Source of the DNA: Dyella acidiphila
GTDB lineage: Bacteria > Pseudomonadota > Gammaproteobacteria > Xanthomonadales > Rhodanobacteraceae
Reading direction: 5' to 3'
Assembly: GCF_014863405.1 (NCBI RefSeq)
Contig: NZ_JACZZA010000005.1
Coordinates: 62,001 to 126,000 of the forward strand
DNA length: 64,000 bases
Shown one piece after another: positions 35,825-44,657 of this stretch (the stretch's first letter is position 1; every line of letters begins with the position of its first letter). The position numbers and the translations under genes are program-made. The notes under the pieces are model-generated. The model was given only the letters and a program-made list of their open reading frames with translations, searched no databases and had not been told where the DNA came from.

Positions 35825-35854
35825 GCCCATCCTGCTGCTTCCAGCAGGATGGGC
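35825..35854. terminator. strong hairpin between convergent genes
   Basis: A perfect 13-base stem (GCCCATCCTGCTG / CAGCAGGATGGGC) with loop CTTC sits 13 bases after the stop of the leftward giant hydrolase gene and downstream of the rightward SnoaL-like gene. It probably acts as a shared terminator or mRNA 3'-end stabiliser; T-runs are lacking. Confidence 0.6.
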
Positions 35855-35866
35855 ATGGATCACTCA

Positions 35867-38800
35867 TTACCAGCCAATACCAAACGCCATGTGCTCCGGC
35901 TGCTGCGTGGTAATGGTGGTGCTCTGGTTGTTGTTGTCGTCGTAGGAGAAGCCGTAGGCCATGCCGCCGACCGAGTGCAGATGCCAGAACTGCGAGTAGA
36001 AGTTGGCGGGTGCGGATTGGTAGTAGCTTGCCGCATTCGCCCAGTTCGCCTGGGTCAGCAGTACGCCGCGGTTGGTGGCGGCGCAGATCTGGTTTTCCAG
36101 CTGCAGCTGGATGGCGTTTTCATCCTGTTGCTGCGGCGTGCTGCCGGCTACGCCGCTGGCCATGCTGCCGGCGCACAGCAGGATGTCCTGCGTGGACGGC
36201 TGCTGCACCACGAAGGTCTCGCCGACATTGGCCGCAGCCGGATTCACCTCGGTAAAGGTAAGCGTGGAGCCAGCGGCGGTGCCGTTGAACTGGCGACCGT
36301 TGACGGTGATGGTCACGGGCGTGCTGCTGTACTGGCCCCAGGCGCCGGCAATATAGCTATCGAAGTAGTTGCCGTTGGCGCCGCCGTTGCCGAAGGTGGT
36401 TTCCGCCGGCGACAGGATGCGCAGGTTGGTCGGCGCCGGGGTGTGGAACGCGGTCGGGGTCTGGCTGACGTATTCCTGATCCAGATCGGCGATCGATTCA
36501 TTGATGCCCATCTGCATGTGGAAGGTTTCCTTCGCGCCCCACACATCCAGCAGTAGCGGCAGGCCGAACTGGTTCACCTGGGTGGTGTTGATGTAGATGC
36601 CACCGGTGGCGTTGTAATTGAACTCATACCAGTCGTAGTGCACGTTGATATTCGGATCGGTGCCGTTGAGCGGGTTCGGTCCGGCATAGCCGTCGTTGCC
36701 GCCGTTTGCGCCGGCCATGATCGTCATGTAGAGCGGGCTGCCTTCGGAGATATAGATGCGTCCGGAGGTGATCGGCGGCAGCTTGAGCTGGTGGCTCTGG
36801 GCAAGGGTGAAGGCGTAGTTGGGATAGGTCTGCCCGTTCGGCGCCACCAGCGCATTGGCGGCGGTGTTGTCGGCGACGCTGGCCGGCGTCACGGTGCCGT
36901 CGTAGTTCACCCACGAGAGTGCGCCGGTGACCGGATCGTTGCCGAGGATCTCGACGTAGATCTGGTTATCCGCCCACTGGCCGTTGGTGTTGTTGTTGAG
37001 GTCGGTGATGATCGCGCCGGGCACCACGGTATACGTGGGCGCCAGGTTCACGCTCAGGCTTGCTGCCGACGAGTTCGCCGAGCCGGCCGAGTTGCTGACC
37101 GTGACGGTGAAGCTGCTGCTGTTGTCGGCATAGGTGGTACCCGGCGTGGTGTAGCTCGCGCCGGTGGCGCCGATGATGGCGGTGCCGTTCTTGTACCACT
37201 GGTAGCTGAGCGTATCGCCGGTAGCCACCACAGCGAAGGTGGCCGTGCGTCCGATCGTCACCGTCTGGCTGCTCGGCGAGGTGGTGACCGCGGGTGCGGT
37301 AACCGAGCCCGAACCGGATGCGGCCGTGGTGGTGATGGCGGTGTTGGAAGCCGGCGAGGTACCCGCCGTATTCACCGCTTCAACCACATAGGAGTACGTC
37401 GTCGATGCAGCAAGACCCGTGTCGCTGTACACCGTGCCGCTTACGCCGTTGGCAATTGCCGCGGCATTGCGCAGCACCGTATAGGTCACGCCTGACGTTG
37501 CCGAAGCATTCCAGCCGAGGTTGACGGCGCTGGAGGAAATCGCCGTGGCCGTGAGGTTGGTCGGCGCCACCGGCATCGCCATGGTGGTGGCAGTGGCCTG
37601 CGGCGTCGGTGCCGAAGTGCCGGCAGTGCTGGAGGCTTCCACCACGTAGTAGTACGTGGTGTTCACCGTCAGCCCGGTATCGGCATAGCTGTTGCTGTTG
37701 GCGGTAGCGATCTGGTTGGCGCTGGACGGCGTGAAGCCGGAGCTGGTGCTGCGGAACACGTCGTACACCACGCCGCTTACCGGGGATGCCGTCCAGCCGA
37801 GGTTGATCTGGCTGGCCGATACCGTGGTAGCCGTGAGCGCAGTGGCCGAACCGATCGGTGCGGACACCACCTCGATACCGTTGACTTCGGCATTGTCGGT
37901 GATGGTGGTGAATTGCAGCACGATCTGGCCCTGTGCATTGGCGGTGGCCGTGAACGGTTCGACGATGGCGACGTCCTGTGCACCGGCCGCGGCCACGATG
38001 TCGAAGTTGCTCAGTACCTGGGTGCCGTTGATCGCCACGTTGAACACACGCTGCCCGGCCTTGGTCCAGTAGAACTCGGCGAAGTGCAGGCGCACGGTGT
38101 AGCTGCTGCCGGCGGTGAGGCCGGTAAGCGTGTAGCTGAAGTTGTTGCCCACGCGCTGGTGCTGGTACACCGATTGCGGTGCCGGATTGATCACACCGGC
38201 CGTGCTGATGGTGGAACCGGTACCGGATGCGGCGCCGCCGGTGAAGTCTTCATCGGCCACATAGTCGCCCGATGCCGTGCCACCCGCGCTGATCGCCAGC
38301 ACATCCGAACCGCAGCCGCTGACGCAATCCACATTGAAGGTGGTGGCGGTGGCGGTGTTGGAAGCCGTCGAGGTGCCTGCCGCATCCACCGCTTCAATGG
38401 TGTAGGAGTACGTGGTAGCGGAGCTCAGGCCGGTGTCGTTGTAGCTGGTGGCGGTAAGGTTGCTGCTCACCGGCGTGCCGTTGCGGAACACCGTATAAGT
38501 GGCACCCGGAGTTGCCGAGCCGGTCCAGCTCAGGTTGATCTGGCTGGACGATGCCACTGTGGCAGCCAGGTTGGACGGTGCATTGGGCGGCGTGTTGGTC
38601 GCGGTGGCCGCCTGCACTTCGATACCGTTGACCTCGGCGTTGTCCTTCACCGACACGAACTGCAGCACGATCTGGCCCTGTGCATTGGCGGTAGCCGCAA
38701 ACTGCTCGGCAATGGCGATGTCCTGCCCGCCGGCCGCGGCGACGATATCGAAGTTGGTCAGCACCTGGGTGCCGTTGATGCTCACGTTGAACACGCGCTG

Positions 38801-41800
38801 GCCGGCCTGCGTCCAGTAGAACTCGGCGAAGTGCAGGCGCACCACATAGTTCGCACCGGGAGTCAGGCCAGGCAAGGTGTAGCTGAAGTTGCCGAAGCGC
38901 TGGTTCTGGTACACCGACTGCGGCGCCGGGTTGGTCACGCCATTGATATTGATGGTGGCGTTGCCGCCCGAGGCGGTGCCGCCGGTGAAATCTTCATCGG
39001 CTGCGAAATAGCCGGCACCGGGGCCGCCCGCGCTGATCGCGATGGCATCCGGGCTGCTGCAGTTGCTGGTGCAGGTCGATACGGGCGTGGTGGCCGTGGC
39101 GGTGTTGGAAGCCGCCGAAGCACCGGCCGCATCGTTGGCTTCAACGATGTAGTAGTAGGTAGCCGCAGCCGCTACGCCGGTATCCGCGTAGGTGGTACCC
39201 GACGTGGTGGCAACCTGGTTGGCGCTGGAAGGCGTGAAGCCGGCAGTGCTGCTGCGATAGATGGTGTAGCTCACCGTGCAGCCGGTGCCGGCATTGCTCG
39301 CACCCCAGCTCAGGCTGACCTGACTGGCGCTGTTGGCGGTGGCCGTGAGCGTACCCGGCGTGCCGGGCACTGCACTGCAGGTGTTCTGCTGCACGGTCAG
39401 CGTGGCGGGATTGCTGTTGACGGTGCCGAATACATCGGTGATCGCCACCGCGAATATCGCACCGTTGTCGCCTGCCGCCGTCGCCGGCGTGGTGTAGCTG
39501 GCCGCGGTGGCGCCGGCAATCGCGGTGCCGTTCTTCGACCACTGGTAACTGAGGCTGCCGAGACCGGTGGCCACGACGCTGAAGTTCGCCGTCTGGCCCA
39601 CGCCCACGACCTGGCTGGCCGGTTGCGTGCTGATGGTCGGTGCGGCACCGGCATCGGTGCCCGCGGTGCACAGCGTGGCGCCCGGATAATTGTTGGTGAC
39701 CTGATAAGCCGAGCTGCCGTCGAAGTTCACCAGCGCGGTCTTGCTGGAATCGTCCGGATCCACGGTCGAGGTCCAGGTGCTCCAGGTGCCGGAGAACGCG
39801 CAGGTCGCATTGTTGACGCTGCTGATGCTGTGCGCTTCGGACTGCGTGGGCAGGCGCATATTGATGCCTGCGCAATAGTTCTGCGCATTGACGCCGGTGA
39901 ACTGCGAGCCGGGCGCCGTGTCGGTCATGATGGTGCGCGTCCAGGTCAGGCCGGTGAGGTTGTCCTTCACCAGGCTGGCGTTGGAAGCATTGACGGTATA
40001 GCGCTCGCCTGCCCCGCCGCACTGCGGCACGTTGTAGACCTGGAACTCGTAGACCGAATAGCCGTACTGCGTGGCGCGCTGGATACCGTTCAAGCGGATA
40101 TAGCGGCCGCTTACGCTCGGGAAGTTGAGCGTCTCCGTACCGCCGGTGCCGGCGTTATTGGTGTACGCCACATTCCAGGTCGGATTGGTGGACGGATCCT
40201 GGTCGGTGTACAGAATCTGGTACTGGGTGGCGTAGGCGTTTTCCCAGTTGATGATCACCGTATTGAAAGCCTGCACCGAACCCAGGTCGATCTGCAGCCA
40301 CGACGGATCCACGCCCGGCACGGCCGGTGTCGGCGGCGCACCGGCGGTGGCCGAACCCCAGCGGGTGCCCAGGCTGCCGTCGACGGCATTCTCCGGACCG
40401 AGACAGCCGGTGCCGGTGTACGGCGGTGAAGTGGTGCCGTCATTGCAGGCGTTCTGCGTGCTGCTGGAGGTAGCCAGCGCATTCAAGGCGAGGTTCACGC
40501 CCGGCGGCGCCAGCGTGATCTGCGCGGCATTGGTAGTCACCGCCGCACCGGCGGCATTGTTGACCGTCACGCTGTACGCACCCACGTTCGCCGCGCTTAC
40601 GGCGGGAATCGTGTAGGTCAGCGTGCTCGACAGCTGCGTGCCACTGGTGAGAATGGTGGGACTGCCGCCCGGCGGCGTGAATTGCCACTGGTAGCTATAC
40701 GGCGCGGAACCGGCCACCACGGCCGTGAACTGCACCGGCTCGTTCACCGGCACGATGGTGCTGGCCGGCTGCGTAGCGACGGACACCGGCGTGGCGGCAT
40801 CGATAGTCACCACGGCATTGTTGGATTGCGTGGTGCCCAGGTCGTTGCCCACCACCACGTAATACGTGGCGCTGCCGGCCGCCGTGAATACCGGCGTGGT
40901 GTACGAAGCTTGATTGGCGCCGGCAATCGCGCCCGAGCCAAGCTGGTACCACTGATAAGTAATGGTCGGCGAGCCGGTAGCGGCTACCGTCAGGGTCGCC
41001 GATTGTCCATCCACTACCGACTGCGTCGCCGGCTGCGTGGTGATCACTACATTGGCAGGCGCATCCACGCTGAGCGTTACCGGCGTGGAAGTGACCGTGC
41101 CGAGGCTGCTGCCGATGGTGACGGTGAAGGTGTCGCCGTTATCCGCCGACGTAGTAGCCGGCGTGGTGTAGGTGGCACCGGTGGCACCGGCGATCGGGCC
41201 GTGCGCATCGGACCACTGGTAGCTGAGCGCACCCGAACCGGAAGCCACCACGCTGAACGTGGCCGGATAACCGGAGGTGGTGGCCTGGCTGACCGGCGGC
41301 ACGATGATCACCGGCGCCTGCGATTGCGCAACAGCCGGCGGTGCTACCGAGCTCAAGCTGATGCTGGCGCTCTGCAACCCCGGCGCGGTAGCGGTAACCG
41401 TCACCGTGCCCGGCACAAAGGTGCTGCGCAGCGCGATCTTCTGCAGACCGCCTTCGAAATTCAGTTCCGGATCGCCGGGTGCGTGGAAGAACGCATACGG
41501 CACACCCTGGATCACATTGCTATTGGCCTGCGAGAAAGCATCCTGGTAGTAGTTGGTCCAGGACGGATCGGCCACCAGCTGCTGCGTGCCGCCCATATAC
41601 GTTGCCGCGCCGCTCACCGCGAAGGTGACGTTGTCGGCCGCGGTCGGCACCAGGTTGCCATTGGCGTCTTCGACCTGCGCCACCACAAAAGCCGCATCCG
41701 AACCGTTGGCGGTCCACTGGAAGCTGCTGCCGTCGGGCTTGGTCACTTCCGGCACCACGCTCAGCACGATCTTGTTTTCCGCACCGGCCGTGGTGCGCGT

Positions 41801-44206
41801 ATCGCTGACGCCGTCCACCGGATTGCCGTTGGCATCCAGGCACAGCGCCGTAACCGTGCCCGGCGCCCAGTTCACCATCCAGTGCACCTGCCCCGGCATC
41901 ACGGTGGTGTTCTGCCCGAGGTTGGAGCTGGAATTGATATTCCACGGATTGGGCGTCTGATCCTGCAGCACCGTGCCGGTGACCGGATCGTTCGGCACGC
42001 CATTGATCAGCAGGCGCACCGCCGGGCAGTTGCTGAAGGCGTTTTCCTGGATCGGCGTGCCCTGGGTGTATTCGTAGGCGCGGTTCCAGTGATGCGCCAG
42101 ATGCACCACCGGCTGGACCGAATAGGGAATCCAGTTGGCCTGGTAGATGTAGTACAGCAGGCGCGGGAAGCGGTTCGCGTCGGTCGAGGAATAACCCAGC
42201 GAGCGCACGAAGTTCACCATGTTGGGCAGGTTCTGATATTCCGCCCACAGGCTCACTTCACCCGGCGATTCGGCGAAATACCACTGCGCCATGCCGAACG
42301 CATTGGCTGCCCTGCCCTTGCGCCAGTCGTCCAGATACGGCGCGGCGAAGGCCAGTTCGTAGTCATAGGCCAGGCCGCGGCCGGTGCCCATGTTGTCCCA
42401 GTATTCGGCGCCGAAGGCCGGATTGTTCGGGTTCTGCTGCTTGTTGCCGGCTTCGCAGCCGGCGCCGTCGCATTCGTCGATCAGGCCGTAGGAAGAGCTA
42501 TAGGTACGGTCGGCGCTACCGCGCGGATTGATATTGTCCCAGGTGGTCTCGATGCTGCCCAGCTCGGTCGCCAGCGTGGCGTTCATGCCGCCGTTGTCGC
42601 GCTCCCAGTCGAGGATCGAGGGATGGCTGCGGTCGCGGATGATCATGTCGCGATGCAGTTCCTGCTTCAGCTGCAGGTCGTCGGCGGTGGGATTGGAACT
42701 GGCGTTCCAATAGCCTTCGCCGTCGCCGCTGGGCTGGTCGATCATGATGCCGTAGGCATCGGCCGCTTCCACCATTTCTTCGCTGCTGGTGGAGTGGCCC
42801 GGACGCCATACATTGCCGCCCTGCGCGGCGATCTGCGCCATGTCGCGCCACCACTGCTCATCGGGTACGGACGAACCCAGCGCCGGATAGTCGTAGCGGC
42901 TGGAACCGCCCCACAGATACACCGCGTGGCCGTTGAAATACGGGAAATTCGCATCCCAGGTAATGGTGCGGATGCCCAGCCGATCCTGAGTGGAATCCAC
43001 CACCACGCCATTGACGCTGACGATGTGATAGACCTTGTACAGATACGGCGAACCGCACAGCACCGGCGGCGTGCCGCAGGTGGCGTTGTTCGGATACCAC
43101 AAGGTGGGATTGGGCACGGTGATCAGCTGATCGAACATCGGCTTGGCGCCGGACGGGAACGAGCTGGCCGTCATCGCCGGCACCGATTGCGTGACCGGAT
43201 CGACGGTAACCACCACGTTGCCCTGCGCGTCGACGATCTGCGTGGTCAGCGTCACCTGCTGCGCCGACTGCGTTTCGTTCACCACATTGGTCTGCACGTC
43301 GACCACCGCCGATGCCGCCTTGGCGGTGCCCTGCGCAGCCGGCACTTCCGACACGGTGCCGACGTAGGTGCCCCAGGTCTTCTGGTTCGAATACACATTC
43401 GGCGGGATATGCACCGGGTTGGTGACATACAGCTTCACGTTGCGGAACAGGCCGGCCATGGCCTGGCCGAAACGGAACGCGCCGGAGAAGCCCGGCTGCT
43501 CGAACCACGGCGCACCGCGCGAGACATCGATGGCGATGACGTTGTCGGTGCTGCCGTCCGCCTTGATATAAGGCGTGAGATCGACCACCACCGGGATAAA
43601 GCCCACCACGTGCGTGGCCTGCGCATCGGCCGCCACCGCACTGACGCCCGGCAGCAAGGTGCCGTTGATAAAGATCTGGATGCCGGTGTGCGAGCCTTCC
43701 ACGTTCAACAGGAATTTCTGCCCGGCGTACTTCGGATCCACCTTGAAATGCAGGCGATACCAGTTGAAGTTGCCGGTCAGCGAACCCTGGCCGCCGCCCG
43801 ACGTCTGGTTGATAAAGGTGCGCGTGATATTGGCGTCGTACGGCAGGCCTACCTGGAACCAGTTGCCGCTGCTGTCGCTGCTTTCATTGAAGCTTTGCGC
43901 CGAGTACGCGGTGGAGTTGTTGCTGTTCTCGAACCACCAGTTGTTCTGCGCCGCATTCGACGTGGAGCTGGCATTGCCGATGTACTGCGGCATGCCGGCG
44001 GCCAGGTTGATGGTCAGACGCTGCGAGATGGGCAGCGAGGGCTCCACCTCCTGGCTGTTGGCCATGCCGGTCAGCGCCAGCAGCGCGACCAGCAGCAGCA
44101 ACAGCCCGCCTGCCTTGGGAGAGCCGGCATGCCTTGCCGCACGGGAGCGGGCAAAACTGCATGTCCAGGCCACGAACTGCCATGTACGCAACGCATACGG
44201 TTTCAC
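35867..44206 (-). CDS. giant secreted multimodular glycoside hydrolase: GH2-like plus GH64-like
   Basis: A 2779-residue exported protein. After a signal segment (LLLLLVALLALTGMANS) comes a GH2-like unit (about 55-960): sugar-binding jelly roll, Ig-like part, then a barrel with FNGHAVYLWGG, DRSHPSILDWERDNGG (535-540) and GAEYW (E601, likely nucleophile). Then follow three Ig-like domains, an F5/8-type lectin domain (about 1235-1395), a DUF1566 part, Ig and FN3 domains, two malectin/CBM57 domains (about 1719-1866 and 1969-2114), two FN3 and an Ig domain. The C-terminal part (2392-2779) resembles GH64 beta-1,3-glucanases (IYVEILGND, SGRIYISEGSPLYM, DWYEFNYN, INTTQVNQFGLPL). The expected GH2 acid/base Glu (after N538) and GH64 Asp (N2545) are replaced. 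GTG 44206 follows AGGGGGACGACA. Confidence 0.85.
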   Translation of the reverse strand: MKPYALRTWQFVAWTCSFARSRAARHAGSPKAGGLLLLLVALLALTGMANSQEVEPSLPISQRLTINLAAGMPQYIGNASSTSNAAQNNWWFENSNNSTAYSAQSFNESSDSSGNWFQVGLPYDANITRTFINQTSGGGQGSLTGNFNWYRLHFKVDPKYAGQKFLLNVEGSHTGIQIFINGTLLPGVSAVAADAQATHVVGFIPVVVDLTPYIKADGSTDNVIAIDVSRGAPWFEQPGFSGAFRFGQAMAGLFRNVKLYVTNPVHIPPNVYSNQKTWGTYVGTVSEVPAAQGTAKAASAVVDVQTNVVNETQSAQQVTLTTQIVDAQGNVVVTVDPVTQSVPAMTASSFPSGAKPMFDQLITVPNPTLWYPNNATCGTPPVLCGSPYLYKVYHIVSVNGVVVDSTQDRLGIRTITWDANFPYFNGHAVYLWGGSSRYDYPALGSSVPDEQWWRDMAQIAAQGGNVWRPGHSTSSEEMVEAADAYGIMIDQPSGDGEGYWNASSNPTADDLQLKQELHRDMIIRDRSHPSILDWERDNGGMNATLATELGSIETTWDNINPRGSADRTYSSSYGLIDECDGAGCEAGNKQQNPNNPAFGAEYWDNMGTGRGLAYDYELAFAAPYLDDWRKGRAANAFGMAQWYFAESPGEVSLWAEYQNLPNMVNFVRSLGYSSTDANRFPRLLYYIYQANWIPYSVQPVVHLAHHWNRAYEYTQGTPIQENAFSNCPAVRLLINGVPNDPVTGTVLQDQTPNPWNINSSSNLGQNTTVMPGQVHWMVNWAPGTVTALCLDANGNPVDGVSDTRTTAGAENKIVLSVVPEVTKPDGSSFQWTANGSDAAFVVAQVEDANGNLVPTAADNVTFAVSGAATYMGGTQQLVADPSWTNYYQDAFSQANSNVIQGVPYAFFHAPGDPELNFEGGLQKIALRSTFVPGTVTVTATAPGLQSASISLSSVAPPAVAQSQAPVIIVPPVSQATTSGYPATFSVVASGSGALSYQWSDAHGPIAGATGATYTTPATTSADNGDTFTVTIGSSLGTVTSTPVTLSVDAPANVVITTQPATQSVVDGQSATLTVAATGSPTITYQWYQLGSGAIAGANQASYTTPVFTAAGSATYYVVVGNDLGTTQSNNAVVTIDAATPVSVATQPASTIVPVNEPVQFTAVVAGSAPYSYQWQFTPPGGSPTILTSGTQLSSTLTYTIPAVSAANVGAYSVTVNNAAGAAVTTNAAQITLAPPGVNLALNALATSSSTQNACNDGTTSPPYTGTGCLGPENAVDGSLGTRWGSATAGAPPTPAVPGVDPSWLQIDLGSVQAFNTVIINWENAYATQYQILYTDQDPSTNPTWNVAYTNNAGTGGTETLNFPSVSGRYIRLNGIQRATQYGYSVYEFQVYNVPQCGGAGERYTVNASNASLVKDNLTGLTWTRTIMTDTAPGSQFTGVNAQNYCAGINMRLPTQSEAHSISSVNNATCAFSGTWSTWTSTVDPDDSSKTALVNFDGSSAYQVTNNYPGATLCTAGTDAGAAPTISTQPASQVVGVGQTANFSVVATGLGSLSYQWSKNGTAIAGATAASYTTPATAAGDNGAIFAVAITDVFGTVNSNPATLTVQQNTCSAVPGTPGTLTATANSASQVSLSWGASNAGTGCTVSYTIYRSSTAGFTPSSANQVATTSGTTYADTGVAAAATYYYIVEANDAAGASAASNTATATTPVSTCTSNCSSPDAIAISAGGPGAGYFAADEDFTGGTASGGNATININGVTNPAPQSVYQNQRFGNFSYTLPGLTPGANYVVRLHFAEFYWTQAGQRVFNVSINGTQVLTNFDIVAAAGGQDIAIAEQFAATANAQGQIVLQFVSVKDNAEVNGIEVQAATATNTPPNAPSNLAATVASSSQINLSWTGSATPGATYTVFRNGTPVSSNLTATSYNDTGLSSATTYSYTIEAVDAAGTSTASNTATATTFNVDCVSGCGSDVLAISAGGTASGDYVADEDFTGGAASGTGSTISTAGVINPAPQSVYQHQRVGNNFSYTLTGLTAGSSYTVRLHFAEFYWTKAGQRVFNVAINGTQVLSNFDIVAAAGAQDVAIVEPFTATANAQGQIVLQFTTITDNAEVNGIEVVSAPIGSATALTATTVSASQINLGWTASPVSGVVYDVFRSTSSGFTPSSANQIATANSNSYADTGLTVNTTYYYVVEASSTAGTSAPTPQATATTMAMPVAPTNLTATAISSSAVNLGWNASATSGVTYTVLRNAAAIANGVSGTVYSDTGLAASTTYSYVVEAVNTAGTSPASNTAITTTAASGSGSVTAPAVTTSPSSQTVTIGRTATFAVVATGDTLSYQWYKNGTAIIGATGASYTTPGTTYADNSSSFTVTVSNSAGSANSSAASLSVNLAPTYTVVPGAIITDLNNNTNGQWADNQIYVEILGNDPVTGALSWVNYDGTVTPASVADNTAANALVAPNGQTYPNYAFTLAQSHQLKLPPITSGRIYISEGSPLYMTIMAGANGGNDGYAGPNPLNGTDPNINVHYDWYEFNYNATGGIYINTTQVNQFGLPLLLDVWGAKETFHMQMGINESIADLDQEYVSQTPTAFHTPAPTNLRILSPAETTFGNGGANGNYFDSYIAGAWGQYSSTPVTITVNGRQFNGTAAGSTLTFTEVNPAAANVGETFVVQQPSTQDILLCAGSMASGVAGSTPQQQDENAIQLQLENQICAATNRGVLLTQANWANAASYYQSAPANFYSQFWHLHSVGGMAYGFSYDDNNNQSTTITTQQPEHMAFGIGW

Positions 44207-44382
44207 TGTCGTCCCCCTTCGGACACCAGATTTGGATGAGCATGGCCACCGCTGGCCAAAACCCGCGCACGGCAACGCATGGCTACCACCTCACCCAGGG
44301 TGCGCCAACCATTGCCACATCGGAAAAGCAGTGCCGCCGACGAGTGAGGAAGTTCGTCCGGCGGCAGTTACTGAATGATCAT

Positions 44383-44411
44383 CCGCATTGCGTGTGTTTA
44401 CTGCAATGCGG
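44383..44411. promoter_or_regulatory. inverted repeat CCGCATTGC / GCAATGCGG
   Basis: Perfect 9-base arms separated by 11 bases, about 180 bases upstream of the giant hydrolase GTG. The half-site recurs at 44461 (GCAATGC). Could be an activator site; a run of six T at 44421-44426 also allows a weak rightward terminator. Confidence 0.4.
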
Positions 44412-44469
44412 GAAAGGAGATTTTTTGTACCCGATCCGGCAATTGTTCGCGTATTGCGATGCAATGCAC

Positions 44470-44505
44470 ATTTAGATGTCTAAATTACAAAATAGACGTC
44501 TAAAT
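44470..44505. promoter_or_regulatory. tandem palindromic operators upstream of the giant hydrolase
   Basis: ATTTAGA-TG-TCTAAAT (44470-44485) and TAGACGTCTA (44493-44502, flanked by AA and AAT) are two copies of a TAGAYGTCTA-type palindrome. Their centres are 20 bases apart, two helical turns. They lie in the AT-rich part of the gap about 265 bases before the GTG start. This differs clearly from the AAACGTTT sites of the LacI locus, so another regulator is implied. Confidence 0.65.
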
Positions 44506-44560
44506 TTGGAAAGTAAAAACTGCCATACAAAAGAAATAAACAACTTGCCGGCAATCGCAG

Positions 44561-44644
44561 GTTGGGTTAGCGCAGCGTAACCCAACGACTTTCCTTCGTA
44601 GCGGCATCCTTGGGTTACCCCGGATCAAGTCCGGCGCAACCCAA
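44561..44644. repeat. pair of GTTGGGTTA...TAACCCAAC hairpin repeats
   Basis: First hairpin: GTTGGGTTA (44561-44569) and TAACCCAAC (44578-44586) around GCGCAGCG. Second: TTGGGTT (44610-44616) and AACCCAA (44638-44644), enclosing an inner CGGA / TCCG stem. A related copy is at 34580-34601. They follow the stop of the GGDEF gene and may double as its terminator. Confidence 0.6.
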
Positions 44645-44657
44645 CCTACAGCGCGCC

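Larger units (their letters stand above)
44207..44657. other. 451-bp regulatory gap upstream of the giant hydrolase gene
   Basis: Contains, from the gene outward, an inverted repeat at 44383-44411, a tandem operator at 44470-44505 and hairpin repeats at 44561-44644. The octamer CGCATTGC or its complement recurs at 44385, 44403 and (as GCAATGCA) 44461. No coding sequence is supported. Confidence 0.6.

Noticed and set aside
35867-44206. Two separate genes instead of a GH2-GH64 fusion
   Set aside because: The frame is open without interruption from the GTG at 44206 to 35867 and linker domains continue across the middle; no internal start with a ribosome site and signal peptide was seen before the GH64-like part.
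40682-44239. A rightward frame of about 1185 codons opposite the GH2 part of the giant hydrolase
   Set aside because: The translation is rich in His, Arg and Ala with no motif, while the leftward frame has clear domains. It is an antisense shadow.
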